From: an uncultured Sphingomonadaceae bacterium
Lineage (GTDB): Bacteria; Pseudomonadota; Alphaproteobacteria; Sphingomonadales; Sphingomonadaceae
Direction: 5' to 3'
DNA: 9,312 nucleotides
NCBI GenBank assembly: GCA_938003725.1
Contig: CALKXX010000027.1
Coordinates: 1 to 9,312, forward strand
Positions within the stretch are counted from its first letter, which is position 1. Each line of letters starts with the position of its first letter. Position numbers and translations under genes: made by a program. This document shows positions 1 through 6,929 of this stretch, piece by piece. The notes under the pieces were generated by a model. That model made no database searches, was not told where the DNA came from, and saw only the letters and a program-made list of their open reading frames with translations.

Positions 1-73
1 CGGCAAAGTCTTCATCCGCCTTCGGGTTCCGCTGATAGCTATGTGCCAGATTTTCGAGCGTTATTGATGCCAT
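1..73 (-). CDS. glpT: Glycerol ABC transporter ATP-binding protein GlpT (N-terminal 24 codons only)
   Basis: Reading leftward from an ATG at 73, the frame is open to the window edge and gives a 24-residue N-terminus beginning MASITLENLAHSYQ and continuing RNPKADEDFA. This matches my recollection of the second ATPase of Rhizobium-type glycerol importers, where a first beta-strand and an A-loop-type aromatic (SYQ) are followed by an NPKA segment. The Walker motifs lie beyond the window. The start follows the glpS stop by only 2 nt (TAGACATGG), with a GGAAGG about 14 nt upstream inside glpS, so translation is probably coupled to glpS. The product would pair with GlpS as the other half of a cytoplasmic ATPase heterodimer. 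The assignment leans on the GlpS neighbour; another MalK-type ATPase is the alternative. Confidence 0.7.
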   Translation of the reverse strand, partial: MASITLENLAHSYQRNPKADEDFA

Positions 74-75
74 GT

Positions 76-1173
76 CTAAACTTTTGGCCTTCCGGAATCA
101 TTGTCGGGTGACCAAGCAAGTTTTCCATTCGCGTCGAAATAGAGGATATTTGCCGGGTCCAGGCAAACGGTTAAATTTTGCCCCACCTCAAAAACCTGAA
201 GTCCCGAAACCAAGCCAATCCATCGTTCACCCATGATGTCGAGGTGAACAAAACTATCTGATCCGGTAAGCTCAGTCGCGATTAACTTTGCCTCAAAATT
301 GATGGCATTTTGGCGGCGATCGCCGATCGTTAGGTGGTGCGCACGAAATCCGGCTCGATGTTGACCTTCGGCTAGAGCGGCCAACCCGCCATGCAATTTT
401 GCCGAATGCCCATCGGGAAAACGCACAACAGGGCCTTGTTTTTGAACCGATATAAAGTTCATCGGCGGATCAGAATAGACCCGGGCGGTGGTTTCGTCGG
501 CTGGGTTTCTGTAAACATCCATCGCTGGTCCAAATTGGGTTACCCGCCCCTCCCAAATGGTCGCGCTGTTGCCACCTAACAATAGGGCCTCTTCCGGCTC
601 GGTTGTTGCATAAACGAAAATGCTGCCAGATGCTTCAAAGAGGCGCGGGATTTCAACGCGCAGTTCCTCGCGCAACTTGTAATCCAGGTTGGCAAGCGGC
701 TCGTCCATCAAGACCAACCCTACGTCCTTTGCCAATGCGCGGGCCATCGCACATCGTTGCTGTTGCCCGCCGGATATTTCATTTGGTTTGCGATCAAGAA
801 TGGATGTGAGCTTGAGCAACTCAGCCATTTCGTGAACTTTTGTTTCAATCTGCGCCGCAGACTTCTTCTGCAACTTTAGCGGGGAGGCAATATTATCATA
901 TACTGTCATCGAAGGATAATTGACGAACTGTTGGTACACCATCGCGATATCACGGTCCTGTACGCGCAGCTTGGTAACATCCCGTTCGTTCCAGTAGATT
1001 TTTCCGGAATCGGGTTTGTCCAGCCCGGCCATGAGGCGCATCAGCGAAGTCTTGCCGGCTGATGTTGGCCCAAGAAGCACATTCATCGACCCTTTTTGTA
1101 GCTCCATGTCCGTGGGGTAAATATGCGTTTCGCCATTTGATATTCTGGAAACACCCTCCAGCCGCAAGCTCAT
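76..1173 (-). CDS. glpS: Glycerol ABC transporter ATP-binding protein GlpS
   Basis: This is a 365-residue MalK/UgpC-type ATPase with a C-terminal TOBE-like regulatory domain, resembling GlpS of the Rhizobium glpSTPQUV glycerol importer. It would hydrolyse ATP at the inner membrane to drive glycerol uptake together with GlpT. Counting from the chosen ATG, visible motifs are Walker A GPTSAGKTS (35-43, Lys41), the Q-loop in VYQQF (about 81), signature ISGGQ (133-137), Walker B LVLMDEP (153-159, Glu158) and D-loop NLD (162-164). The switch (H-loop) His is replaced by Thr in YATTEPEEA (Thr191), so the catalytic sites of the dimer are probably asymmetric. A TTG at 1188 would add five residues, but ATG 1173 is better placed, 7 nt after GGGGGA. 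That ATG overlaps the stop of an upstream 25-codon ORF. The specific glycerol assignment is from remembered family resemblance and the glpT neighbour. Confidence 0.85.
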   Translation of the reverse strand: MSLRLEGVSRISNGETHIYPTDMELQKGSMNVLLGPTSAGKTSLMRLMAGLDKPDSGKIYWNERDVTKLRVQDRDIAMVYQQFVNYPSMTVYDNIASPLKLQKKSAAQIETKVHEMAELLKLTSILDRKPNEISGGQQQRCAMARALAKDVGLVLMDEPLANLDYKLREELRVEIPRLFEASGSIFVYATTEPEEALLLGGNSATIWEGRVTQFGPAMDVYRNPADETTARVYSDPPMNFISVQKQGPVVRFPDGHSAKLHGGLAALAEGQHRAGFRAHHLTIGDRRQNAINFEAKLIATELTGSDSFVHLDIMGERWIGLVSGLQVFEVGQNLTVCLDPANILYFDANGKLAWSPDNDSGRPKV

Positions 1174-1247
1174 GGACTGTTCCCCCAAATCTCAACATCC
1201 GCCTGACGTTCTTTGGCATCAGCGAGACGGGATATGATTTTGAGCAT
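1170..1247 (-). CDS. 25-residue leader ORF translationally coupled to glpS (unrecognised)
   Basis: A minus-strand ATG at 1247 opens a 25-codon frame encoding MLKIISRLADAKERQADVE followed by IWGNSP. It ends with a TGA at 1172-1170 that overlaps the glpS ATG as ATGA. It has a good Shine-Dalgarno sequence, AGGGA at 1258-1254, 6 nt before the ATG, better placed than those of several large genes here. The first dozen residues could form a charged amphipathic helix. No membrane segment and no run of a single regulatory codon is visible, so classical attenuation is not suggested. I do not recognise a family. It could be a small protein of the transporter operon, or a leader whose translation sets glpS expression. 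A chance ORF is possible at this length, but the SD and the exact ATGA junction together argue against it. Confidence 0.5.
   Translation of the reverse strand: MLKIISRLADAKERQADVEIWGNSP
1181..1186 (-). promoter_or_regulatory. Ribosome binding site deciding the glpS start
   Basis: GGGGGA on the minus strand lies 7 nt before ATG 1173. It overlaps the possible TTG start at 1188-1186, which argues for the ATG. The site is inside the upstream leader ORF. Confidence 0.6.
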
Positions 1248-1275
1248 CTTTAATCCCTAGAATAACCCATGTGCC

Positions 1276-1305
1276 ATTTTGCCATACGGTATTTAGAACG
1301 AACAA
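1276..1305 (-). promoter_or_regulatory. Possible sigma-70-type promoter for the leader ORF-glpS-glpT operon
   Basis: On the minus strand TTGTTC (1305-1300) is separated by 18 bp from CAAAAT (1281-1276). A transcript would begin near 1269, about 22 nt before the leader ORF. The -35 sits in TTGTTCGTTC, which carries repeated GTTC/GAAC words and one TGTTCG-like half site reminiscent of GlpR operators in enterobacteria. The hexamers match consensus only partly (about 3/6 and 4/6). Confidence 0.25.
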
Positions 1306-1335
1306 TATCGATGCTATGGCACCTACAACTCAGTT

Positions 1336-1347
1336 TCGCTAGAGCGA
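1336..1347. promoter_or_regulatory. 12-bp inverted repeat, possible operator
   Basis: TCGCT-AG-AGCGA is a perfect 5-bp inverted repeat with a 2-bp centre, in the middle of the divergent region between the leader ORF-glpS operon and the threonine aldolase gene. Its symmetry and position suit a dimeric regulator acting on either side. It lacks a T-run and is too small to be a convincing terminator. The regulator is unknown, and such short palindromes also occur by chance. Confidence 0.2.
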
Positions 1348-1419
1348 GATTTCAAACCGGCGCTGTATCAGTCATTCTGTGATGAAAATCTTAGGGCCAA
1401 ATCATTGCGTATCTTGACG

Positions 1420-1431
1420 GACCTTTAGGTC
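1420..1431. promoter_or_regulatory. Inverted repeat GACCT-TT-AGGTC just upstream of the threonine aldolase gene
   Basis: Perfect 5-bp arms flank a TT centre 17 bp before ATG 1449. It overlaps the stretch where a Shine-Dalgarno sequence or a -10 element would be expected, so a bound protein could block expression of the aldolase gene. No -10 hexamer is convincing here and no SD was found for that gene. Low confidence. Confidence 0.15.
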
Positions 1432-1448
1432 TCGGCCATTCCGCGATC

Positions 1449-2450
1449 ATGCGATTTTTCTCAGACAATGCCGCTTCCGTTCATCCCAAAGTTTTTGAGG
1501 CGCTTAAGGCGGCTAATGGGCAGGATACCGCCTATGATGGCGATGCAATCAGTGCTCAGTTAAATGGCGCGTTTTCCGATCTGTTTGGAACCGAAGTTGA
1601 AGCCATGTGGGTTGCCACCGGAACAGCGGCCAATTCCTTGGCCTTGGCAGAGCTTTGTCAGCCGCATCAAGGGGTCATTTGCCACAAAGAGGCGCATATA
1701 GAACAAGACGAGGCGGGGGCTCCGGGTTTCTATACTGGCGGGGCGAAGTTGATGTTGCTCGATGGGGATGGGGCAAAACTTGCGGCACGAGATGTCGACG
1801 AACATTGTGCCACCATCCGGGATGATGTGCATCAGGTGCAGCCAGCAGCGGTCTCGATTACAAACGCTTCGGAATATGGGCTCATATATACGCCGGATGA
1901 GGTCACTGCCTTGTCGAGAACCTGTCACAAACGCAATCTTGGCTTGCACATGGACGGGGCCAGATTTGCCAATGCGATCGCGACTCTGGGCTGCGCACCT
2001 GCAGACGTGACGTGGAAGGCGGGCGTCGATTTGCTTAGTTTCGGCTTCGTCAAGAATGGCGGCATGAGTGCAGAAGCCTTGATATTCTTCAACAAGGATC
2101 TGGCGCATCACAGCCATTATCGCCGCAAACGGGCCGGGCATTTGCAATCCAAAGGCCGTTTTCTCGCGGCGCAAATTTTGGCTTTGATTGAAAATAATTT
2201 GTGGCTGGAAACTGCCCATGCTGCGAATGCGAGTGCACAAACCATTGCACAAGCCGCTGGGGACCGCCTGATCTATCCGGTTCAGGCAAACGAGATATTT
2301 ATCAAGCTTTCGGCCGAAGAAGCTAAAAAACTGCGCGATACCGGTTTTGACTTCTATGATTGGGGCGAAGGTCAGGCACGGCTGGTGACAAGTTGGAACC
2401 AGACTGCCGGAGATGTTCAGCCGCTCGCCGACGCCATTGCTGCTTTATGA
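1449..2450 (+). CDS. ltaE: Low-specificity L-threonine aldolase (PLP-dependent)
   Basis: This 333-residue cytoplasmic PLP enzyme of the beta-eliminating lyase/threonine aldolase family (fold type I) would cleave L-threonine or L-allo-threonine to glycine and acetaldehyde. The family hallmarks are in order: N-terminal FFSDNAAS (3-10), the AYDGD segment (29-33), GTAAN cofactor-phosphate loop (58-62), the PLP-stacking His in CHKEAHIEQDEAG (His83), the Asp contacting the pyridine nitrogen in HMDGAR (Asp169), and the Schiff-base lysine in SFGFVKNGG (Lys202). Length is normal. The start is ATG 1449; no clear Shine-Dalgarno precedes it. Its stop overlaps the next gene's start as ATGA, so the two are co-translated. 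Related members act on phenylserine or other beta-hydroxy amino acids, so the exact substrate is inferred. The gene symbol is by family. Confidence 0.88.
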   Translation: MRFFSDNAASVHPKVFEALKAANGQDTAYDGDAISAQLNGAFSDLFGTEVEAMWVATGTAANSLALAELCQPHQGVICHKEAHIEQDEAGAPGFYTGGAKLMLLDGDGAKLAARDVDEHCATIRDDVHQVQPAAVSITNASEYGLIYTPDEVTALSRTCHKRNLGLHMDGARFANAIATLGCAPADVTWKAGVDLLSFGFVKNGGMSAEALIFFNKDLAHHSHYRRKRAGHLQSKGRFLAAQILALIENNLWLETAHAANASAQTIAQAAGDRLIYPVQANEIFIKLSAEEAKKLRDTGFDFYDWGEGQARLVTSWNQTAGDVQPLADAIAAL

Positions 2451-3400
2451 CTAACAAAGCAATGGGGGAGTCTGAACTTTCCGAACCGAGCCTCCTGACA
2501 CCTCGCATTCTGATACCCTTCTTGCTGGTTTCCATCATCTGGGGGTCGACTTGGCTGGTTATCAAGGATCAAATTGGGACGGTCGCCCCCAGCTGGTCGG
2601 TGGCTTATCGTTTTTTGATCGCTGCGGCGGCGATGTTCATTCTGGTTGGGCTGCGAAAACAGCCGTTTCGCTTGGGCCTACAGGGACAGATTTGGGCGAT
2701 ATTGATCGGTATTGCGCAATTCTCCTTCAACTTCAATTTCGTTTACAATGCAGAGCTTTACATTACTTCTGGGTTGGTCGCGGTGATGTTCGCTTTGTTG
2801 ATGGTGCCCAATGCAATTTTGGGGAGACTGTTTCTCGGCCAACGCATTGGCGGGCCATTTATCTGTGGCTCAGCAATAGCAGCAGTTGGTATCGCAATGC
2901 TGTTCTGGCATGAATATCAGGCGTCTCCCGCGACGTTGACGGAAGTCCTGCTGGGTGTCGCCTTTACCGTGGGCGGTGTATTGTCGGCGTCGGTCGCAAA
3001 TGTCATGCAAGCGACTGACCGGGTGAAGATATATCCGATAATCACCATGCTGGCATGGGCGATGTTTTGGGGAGCCGTGATTAACATCGTCGTGTCGCTC
3101 GCCACAGTGGGCGCGCCACAATATGAACTGCGCACTGGATATTGGGTGGGCATATTTTATCTTGGGGTCATTGGATCGGTCGTCACGTTCCCACTCTATT
3201 TTTCTATGATCCGAGAGATTGGTCCAGGTAGAGCAGCCTATTCCAGCGTCCTTGTTCCGGTTGTGGCAATGATATTATCGACCTTGTTTGAGGGCTATGT
3301 CTGGACATGGCTTCCGCTAGGGGGAGCATTGCTCGCCATGGCCGGTCTGCTCGTAGCGCTAACGGCGCGCAAACCAAAGACGCCCCGTATTTCGGCCTAG
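2447..3400 (+). CDS. EamA-family (DMT superfamily) transporter
   Basis: This 317-residue inner-membrane protein has about ten hydrophobic segments (roughly 21-39, 52-68, 82-99, 104-121, 137-153, 167-185, 197-218, 232-250, 264-281 and 287-306). These form two EamA repeats. The first repeat opens with the typical SIIWGSTW (29-36), and the second ends with the family's LFEG...LGGALLAMAG pattern (280-300). The frame is open further upstream into the aldolase gene, but ATG 2447 creates a 4-nt ATGA overlap with the aldolase stop and begins just before the first membrane helix, so I chose it; ATG 2462 is possible. EamA proteins such as RhtA export amino acids, and coupling to a threonine aldolase suggests an amino-acid or related substrate, but the sequence does not fix it. 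The stop codon lies in the first of three 21-bp tandem repeats. Confidence 0.85.
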   Translation: MTNKAMGESELSEPSLLTPRILIPFLLVSIIWGSTWLVIKDQIGTVAPSWSVAYRFLIAAAAMFILVGLRKQPFRLGLQGQIWAILIGIAQFSFNFNFVYNAELYITSGLVAVMFALLMVPNAILGRLFLGQRIGGPFICGSAIAAVGIAMLFWHEYQASPATLTEVLLGVAFTVGGVLSASVANVMQATDRVKIYPIITMLAWAMFWGAVINIVVSLATVGAPQYELRTGYWVGIFYLGVIGSVVTFPLYFSMIREIGPGRAAYSSVLVPVVAMILSTLFEGYVWTWLPLGGALLAMAGLLVALTARKPKTPRISA

Positions 3401-3446
3401 ATCACCCGTGTTTCTGCCTAGATCACCCGTATTTCTGCCTAGATCA
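3384..3446. repeat. Three tandem 21-bp direct repeats across a convergent gene junction
   Basis: Units are 3384-3404, 3405-3425 and 3426-3446. Units 1 and 3 differ at one base (CGGCC versus CTGCC) and units 2 and 3 at one base (CCCGTG versus CCCGTA). Each unit ends in CCTAGATCA, which holds a TAG for the plus strand and a TGA (TCA read backwards) for the minus strand. The DMT gene stops at TAG 3398-3400 in unit 1 and the SDR gene at TGA 3446-3444 in unit 3. Because 21 is a multiple of three, unit 2 and the unused copies supply backup stops in the same frames. No hairpin with a T-run is seen, so no intrinsic terminator can be called here. Confidence 0.95.
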
Positions 3447-4247
3447 ATTGTCCAAAAGGGACGCAAGCCCGATCTTATAATCTGCATATTTCGGCTCCCA
3501 TCCCAATAAGCGTTTGGCTTTGCCATTGGCGATGCGCCGGCTCTCGGAATAGAAGCCCATGGCTGTAGCCGACAGGTTTGCCTCATCGAGCGACAATAAG
3601 GGCGGTATTTCCATGCCCAGCAAGCGCGCGGCATGGGCGATAACCTCTTGGTTGGGCGCGGGCAGGTCATCGGAAATATTATACGCGCCCGTTGGGCCGT
3701 CAAAAGCCGCAATTATCGCGCTCACAATATCATCAACATGAATACGGCTAAAAACCTGACCCTTTGCGTCGATACGTTTCGCGTTCCGCTTGCGCAATCG
3801 ATCAAGCGGACTGCGCCCCGGTCCATAAATGCCCGGCAGGCGAAAAACACGGACATTGTCGGTCAGCTGTAGCCAATTCTGGTCAGCGTTGCTGCGCGCT
3901 TTGCGACGTCCGGTACCAACCGGCGCGCTTTCATCGACCCATGCACCATGGGCGTCGCCATACACGCCCGTCGAGGAGAGATAGCCGATCCATCTCGTGC
4001 TGCACGCGGCAATATGATCCTGATAGTGTGTCAGCACCGGATCGCCCGTTTCCTCATCCGGGGGCACCGATGATATAATATGGGTGGCGTTCATTATCGC
4101 TTGTTCAACCGCCGGACGGTCATCGAACGCAATAGCACCCTGTGCCGCTTCCCGGCGCGTACCGGTTACCATCCAACCGGCTGCACGCATCCTATCGGCT
4201 AGCCGCGATGCGGTATAGCCCAGCCCAAAAATCAGCATATTACTCAT
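3444..4247 (-). CDS. Atypical SDR / NAD(P)-binding epimerase-like protein (YeeZ-like)
   Basis: This 267-residue protein has an N-terminal Rossmann fold with the nucleotide loop GLGYTAS (8-14), followed by an Arg pair (31-32) typical of dinucleotide specificity regions. A second conserved stretch, YLSSTGVYGD (89-98), and RLPGIYGPGRSPLDRL (136-151) follow the extended-SDR pattern, as do the HVDD segment (170-173) and YNISDD (189-194). The usual catalytic YxxxK is not present after SSTGVYG (about 113-125 reads GRRKARSNADQNW). This fits the YeeZ/SDR_a5 group, whose substrates are poorly known. It starts at ATG 4247 without a clear Shine-Dalgarno sequence and is divergent from pepN. Its stop lies in the third unit of the tandem repeat, converging with the DMT gene. 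The reaction cannot be assigned. Confidence 0.8.
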   Translation of the reverse strand: MSNMLIFGLGYTASRLADRMRAAGWMVTGTRREAAQGAIAFDDRPAVEQAIMNATHIISSVPPDEETGDPVLTHYQDHIAACSTRWIGYLSSTGVYGDAHGAWVDESAPVGTGRRKARSNADQNWLQLTDNVRVFRLPGIYGPGRSPLDRLRKRNAKRIDAKGQVFSRIHVDDIVSAIIAAFDGPTGAYNISDDLPAPNQEVIAHAARLLGMEIPPLLSLDEANLSATAMGFYSESRRIANGKAKRLLGWEPKYADYKIGLASLLDN

Positions 4248-4304
4248 GGCGTGAAGTCATAATCACAATTGCGCGCCATGCAAATGGCTCTTATGGCTTT
4301 AGAT

Positions 4305-6929
4305 ATGCTTGATGTTCAAAAAACAGCCAATCCAGAAATGGCCGATGCTGCCCTATCGCCCACAGATCCCGCAATCATCCGCCGCGAAGACTATCGCCCA
4401 CCAGCATGGTTTATTCCGGAGGTGGAACTTGATTTTCAGCTTGATCTTTCGTGCACCATCGTCCGCTCGCGCCTGGATGTGCGCCGTTCAAAAAGCGCCG
4501 TCGAGCCGCTTGTTCTGGACGGCGACGGTATTTCCCCCGCTTTGGTGAAGGTGGATGGAGAGAGATGGACAAACTGGCAGTTAATAGACGGAAATCTGCA
4601 ACTTCCACTGACCGGCGCCGCACATATCGTGGAGATTGAGGTTGAGCTTGATCCTTCTACCAACACGCAATTGATGGGGCTTTATGCCTCAAACGACATG
4701 TTGTGTACCCAATGTGAAGCGCAGGGCTTTCGCCGGATCACCTTTTTCCCTGACCGGCCAGATATCCTGAGCCGTTACAAAGTAACCATGACGGGCGACA
4801 AAAGTAAGTTCCCTATATTGCTGTGCAATGGGGACCGGGCTGACCATGGCGAGTTGGACGGTGGGCGCCATTGGGCGGCCTGGAATGATCCTTGGCCCAA
4901 GCCCAGCTATTTGTTCGCGCTCGTCGCGGGTGATCTGGTCGCAAATCAGGATAGCTTCACCACCCGTTCCGGCAAAAAAGTCGAATTAAACATCTATGTA
5001 AGAGACGGTGATCTGGACCGTACCGGCCACGCGATGCAAGCGTTGAAAGACTCAATGCGCTGGGACGAGGAAGTTTATGGCCGGGAATATGATCTTGGGT
5101 TGTTTAACATCGTCGCAGTCAGTGATTTCAACATGGGTGCGATGGAAAATAAAGGGCTGAATATATTTAACAGCCGTTACATTCTCGCGGATCCGGAGGT
5201 TGCGACGGATGCAGACTTTGACGGAATTGAAGGCGTCGTCGCGCACGAATATTTCCATAACTGGTCCGGTAACCGGGTGACTTGTCGTGATTGGTTTCAG
5301 CTTTCCCTGAAAGAAGGTTTCACGGTCTATCGTGATCAGAGCTTTTCAGCCGACATGGGCTCGGCCGCGCTAAAACGCATAGAAGATGTGCGTATATTGC
5401 GAGCTGCCCAATTTCCTGAAGATGCAGGCCCGCTGGCACATCCGATCCGGCCAGAAAGCTATCAGGAAATATCTAATTTCTATACTGCGACCGTCTATAA
5501 TAAGGGCGCCGAGATCATCCGCATGATGCACAGCATGATGGGGCCGGAAAGTTTCCGCCGTGGCACCGATCTGTATTTTGACCGCCACGACGGCGAAGCG
5601 GCGACCTGTGAAGATTTTGTGTCGGCGATGGAAGATGGCGGCGATATTGATCTCGAGCAGTTTCGAAAATGGTATGAAACACCGGGTACACCGCGTGTCT
5701 CGGCTACATTGTTGCACGACCCTCAAACGGGGGTTGCGACATTAGAGATGAAACAGGCAATTGCTGCGGGTGGAGAGAAGCCGCGCCCCTCTGAAATGGT
5801 TTTGCCAATCAGGATTGCGCTACTCAATTCCGAAACCGGAGCGCATGATGGCGAAAAACTGTTGATCCTTGATCAAGCGGAGCAAAGTTTTGCGTTTGAT
5901 GGTCATAAGGAACATCCAATCCTTTCGATCAATCGCGGTTTTTCGGCTCCCATTATTTTGAAAAGCAGCCGCACCGCGGAAGAATTGGCTTTTCTATCCT
6001 CGCATGACGATGATCCATTTGCGCGTTTTGAAGCGATGCAGCAGTTGGTGACAGACTATCTCATCGCGCAGATATCCGGCGCACCGGCCGACCGGGATAT
6101 TATTTTGCAGGCGATAGGTGCCGTGCTTGCGGATGAGAATATTGATCGCGCGTTTTTGGCCGAGTTGATTCTATTGCCCAGTGAAGCTTTTTTGGGTGAC
6201 CAAATGTCAGAGGTTGATCCGCAAATAATCCATGATGCACGCGCGAAATTGCGTGGCAAAATAGGTGTGCAGTTCGAACGCAAGTTCCGGCGTCTATACA
6301 ATCAATGTGTTCCCGAGGAATTTTCGCTGTCCGCTGAGGCGCGCGCAAACCGCAAATTGCGGAATGTTGCATTGGCCTATCTGGCGGTTGGCAATGCGGA
6401 GGACGCGGCGAGCCTTGCCTATGCCCAATATAGAGCAGCCGACAATATGACCGCAACGCAAGGCGCGTTATCGGTGCTTTCGACCATGGCCGCACCGGAA
6501 CGGACAAATGCCTTTGATAGCTTCTATACGCGCTTCAAGGATAACGCCTTGGTGCTTGATAAATGGTTTAGCTTGCAAGCCATGTCGGAACGGACAGACA
6601 CTTTGAAGAAAGTCGAAAAATTGGCGCGACATCCCGATTTCACATTGTCCAATCCCAACCGGGTTCGGGCGCTATATGGCGCGTTTGCAAATAATCAGGT
6701 GCGCTTTCATGATCCATCCGGCAAAGGATATCAATTGATTGCCGATATGGTAATTGTGCTCGATAAACAGAATCCTCAAACGGCCGCTCGGTTCATTCCG
6801 CCGTTGGGCCGCTGGCGGCGTTACGAACGCGGAAGGTCTGATTTGATGCGCCTTGCACTAGAGAAAATTGCCTCGACCCCCGACCTGTCAAAGGATGTGC
6901 GCGAACAGGTTATCAAAAGCCTTGCCTGA
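4305..6929 (+). CDS. pepN: Aminopeptidase N (M1 family zinc metallopeptidase)
   Basis: From ATG 4305 the product is 874 residues, close to the 870 of E. coli PepN. It removes N-terminal amino acids from peptides late in cytoplasmic protein breakdown. Visible are the exopeptidase motif GAMEN (278-282), the zinc site HEYFH (His314, Glu315, His318) with third ligand Glu337 in LKEG, and the transition-state Tyr398 in ATVYNKGAE. The spacings from the first His to GAMEN, Glu and Tyr (36, 23 and 84) equal those I recall for E. coli PepN. The C-terminal half is the usual Ig-like plus helical-repeat domain. The frame extends upstream to a TTG at 4269, with further ATGs at 4278, 4284 and 4293, none with a clear Shine-Dalgarno. 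I chose 4305 because it begins MLDVQ as I recall for relatives and leaves room for a promoter; this is uncertain. Confidence 0.93.
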   Translation: MLDVQKTANPEMADAALSPTDPAIIRREDYRPPAWFIPEVELDFQLDLSCTIVRSRLDVRRSKSAVEPLVLDGDGISPALVKVDGERWTNWQLIDGNLQLPLTGAAHIVEIEVELDPSTNTQLMGLYASNDMLCTQCEAQGFRRITFFPDRPDILSRYKVTMTGDKSKFPILLCNGDRADHGELDGGRHWAAWNDPWPKPSYLFALVAGDLVANQDSFTTRSGKKVELNIYVRDGDLDRTGHAMQALKDSMRWDEEVYGREYDLGLFNIVAVSDFNMGAMENKGLNIFNSRYILADPEVATDADFDGIEGVVAHEYFHNWSGNRVTCRDWFQLSLKEGFTVYRDQSFSADMGSAALKRIEDVRILRAAQFPEDAGPLAHPIRPESYQEISNFYTATVYNKGAEIIRMMHSMMGPESFRRGTDLYFDRHDGEAATCEDFVSAMEDGGDIDLEQFRKWYETPGTPRVSATLLHDPQTGVATLEMKQAIAAGGEKPRPSEMVLPIRIALLNSETGAHDGEKLLILDQAEQSFAFDGHKEHPILSINRGFSAPIILKSSRTAEELAFLSSHDDDPFARFEAMQQLVTDYLIAQISGAPADRDIILQAIGAVLADENIDRAFLAELILLPSEAFLGDQMSEVDPQIIHDARAKLRGKIGVQFERKFRRLYNQCVPEEFSLSAEARANRKLRNVALAYLAVGNAEDAASLAYAQYRAADNMTATQGALSVLSTMAAPERTNAFDSFYTRFKDNALVLDKWFSLQAMSERTDTLKKVEKLARHPDFTLSNPNRVRALYGAFANNQVRFHDPSGKGYQLIADMVIVLDKQNPQTAARFIPPLGRWRRYERGRSDLMRLALEKIASTPDLSKDVREQVIKSLA

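Noticed and set aside
950..1219. Minus-strand frame of 89 codons overlapping the start of glpS
   Set aside because: It is out of frame with the clear ATPase and covers Walker A coding sequence; no independent support.
1560..2252. Minus-strand open frame of 230 codons opposite the threonine aldolase gene
   Set aside because: The plus strand has all aldolase catalytic residues in place; the antisense product shows no recognisable domain and no SD evidence.
3384..3446. CRISPR array or intrinsic terminator
   Set aside because: The 21-bp units are directly adjacent with no spacers, so it is not CRISPR, and no hairpin followed by a T-run is present.
3359..3712. Minus-strand frame of 117 codons with a repeated DLGRNTG peptide
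   Set aside because: The peptide repeat is simply the 21-bp DNA repeat translated, and the rest is an off-frame reading of the SDR gene.
5052..5726. Minus-strand frames opposite the pepN catalytic region
   Set aside because: They are shadows of the HEXXH/GAMEN-bearing plus-strand gene and show no recognisable domain.
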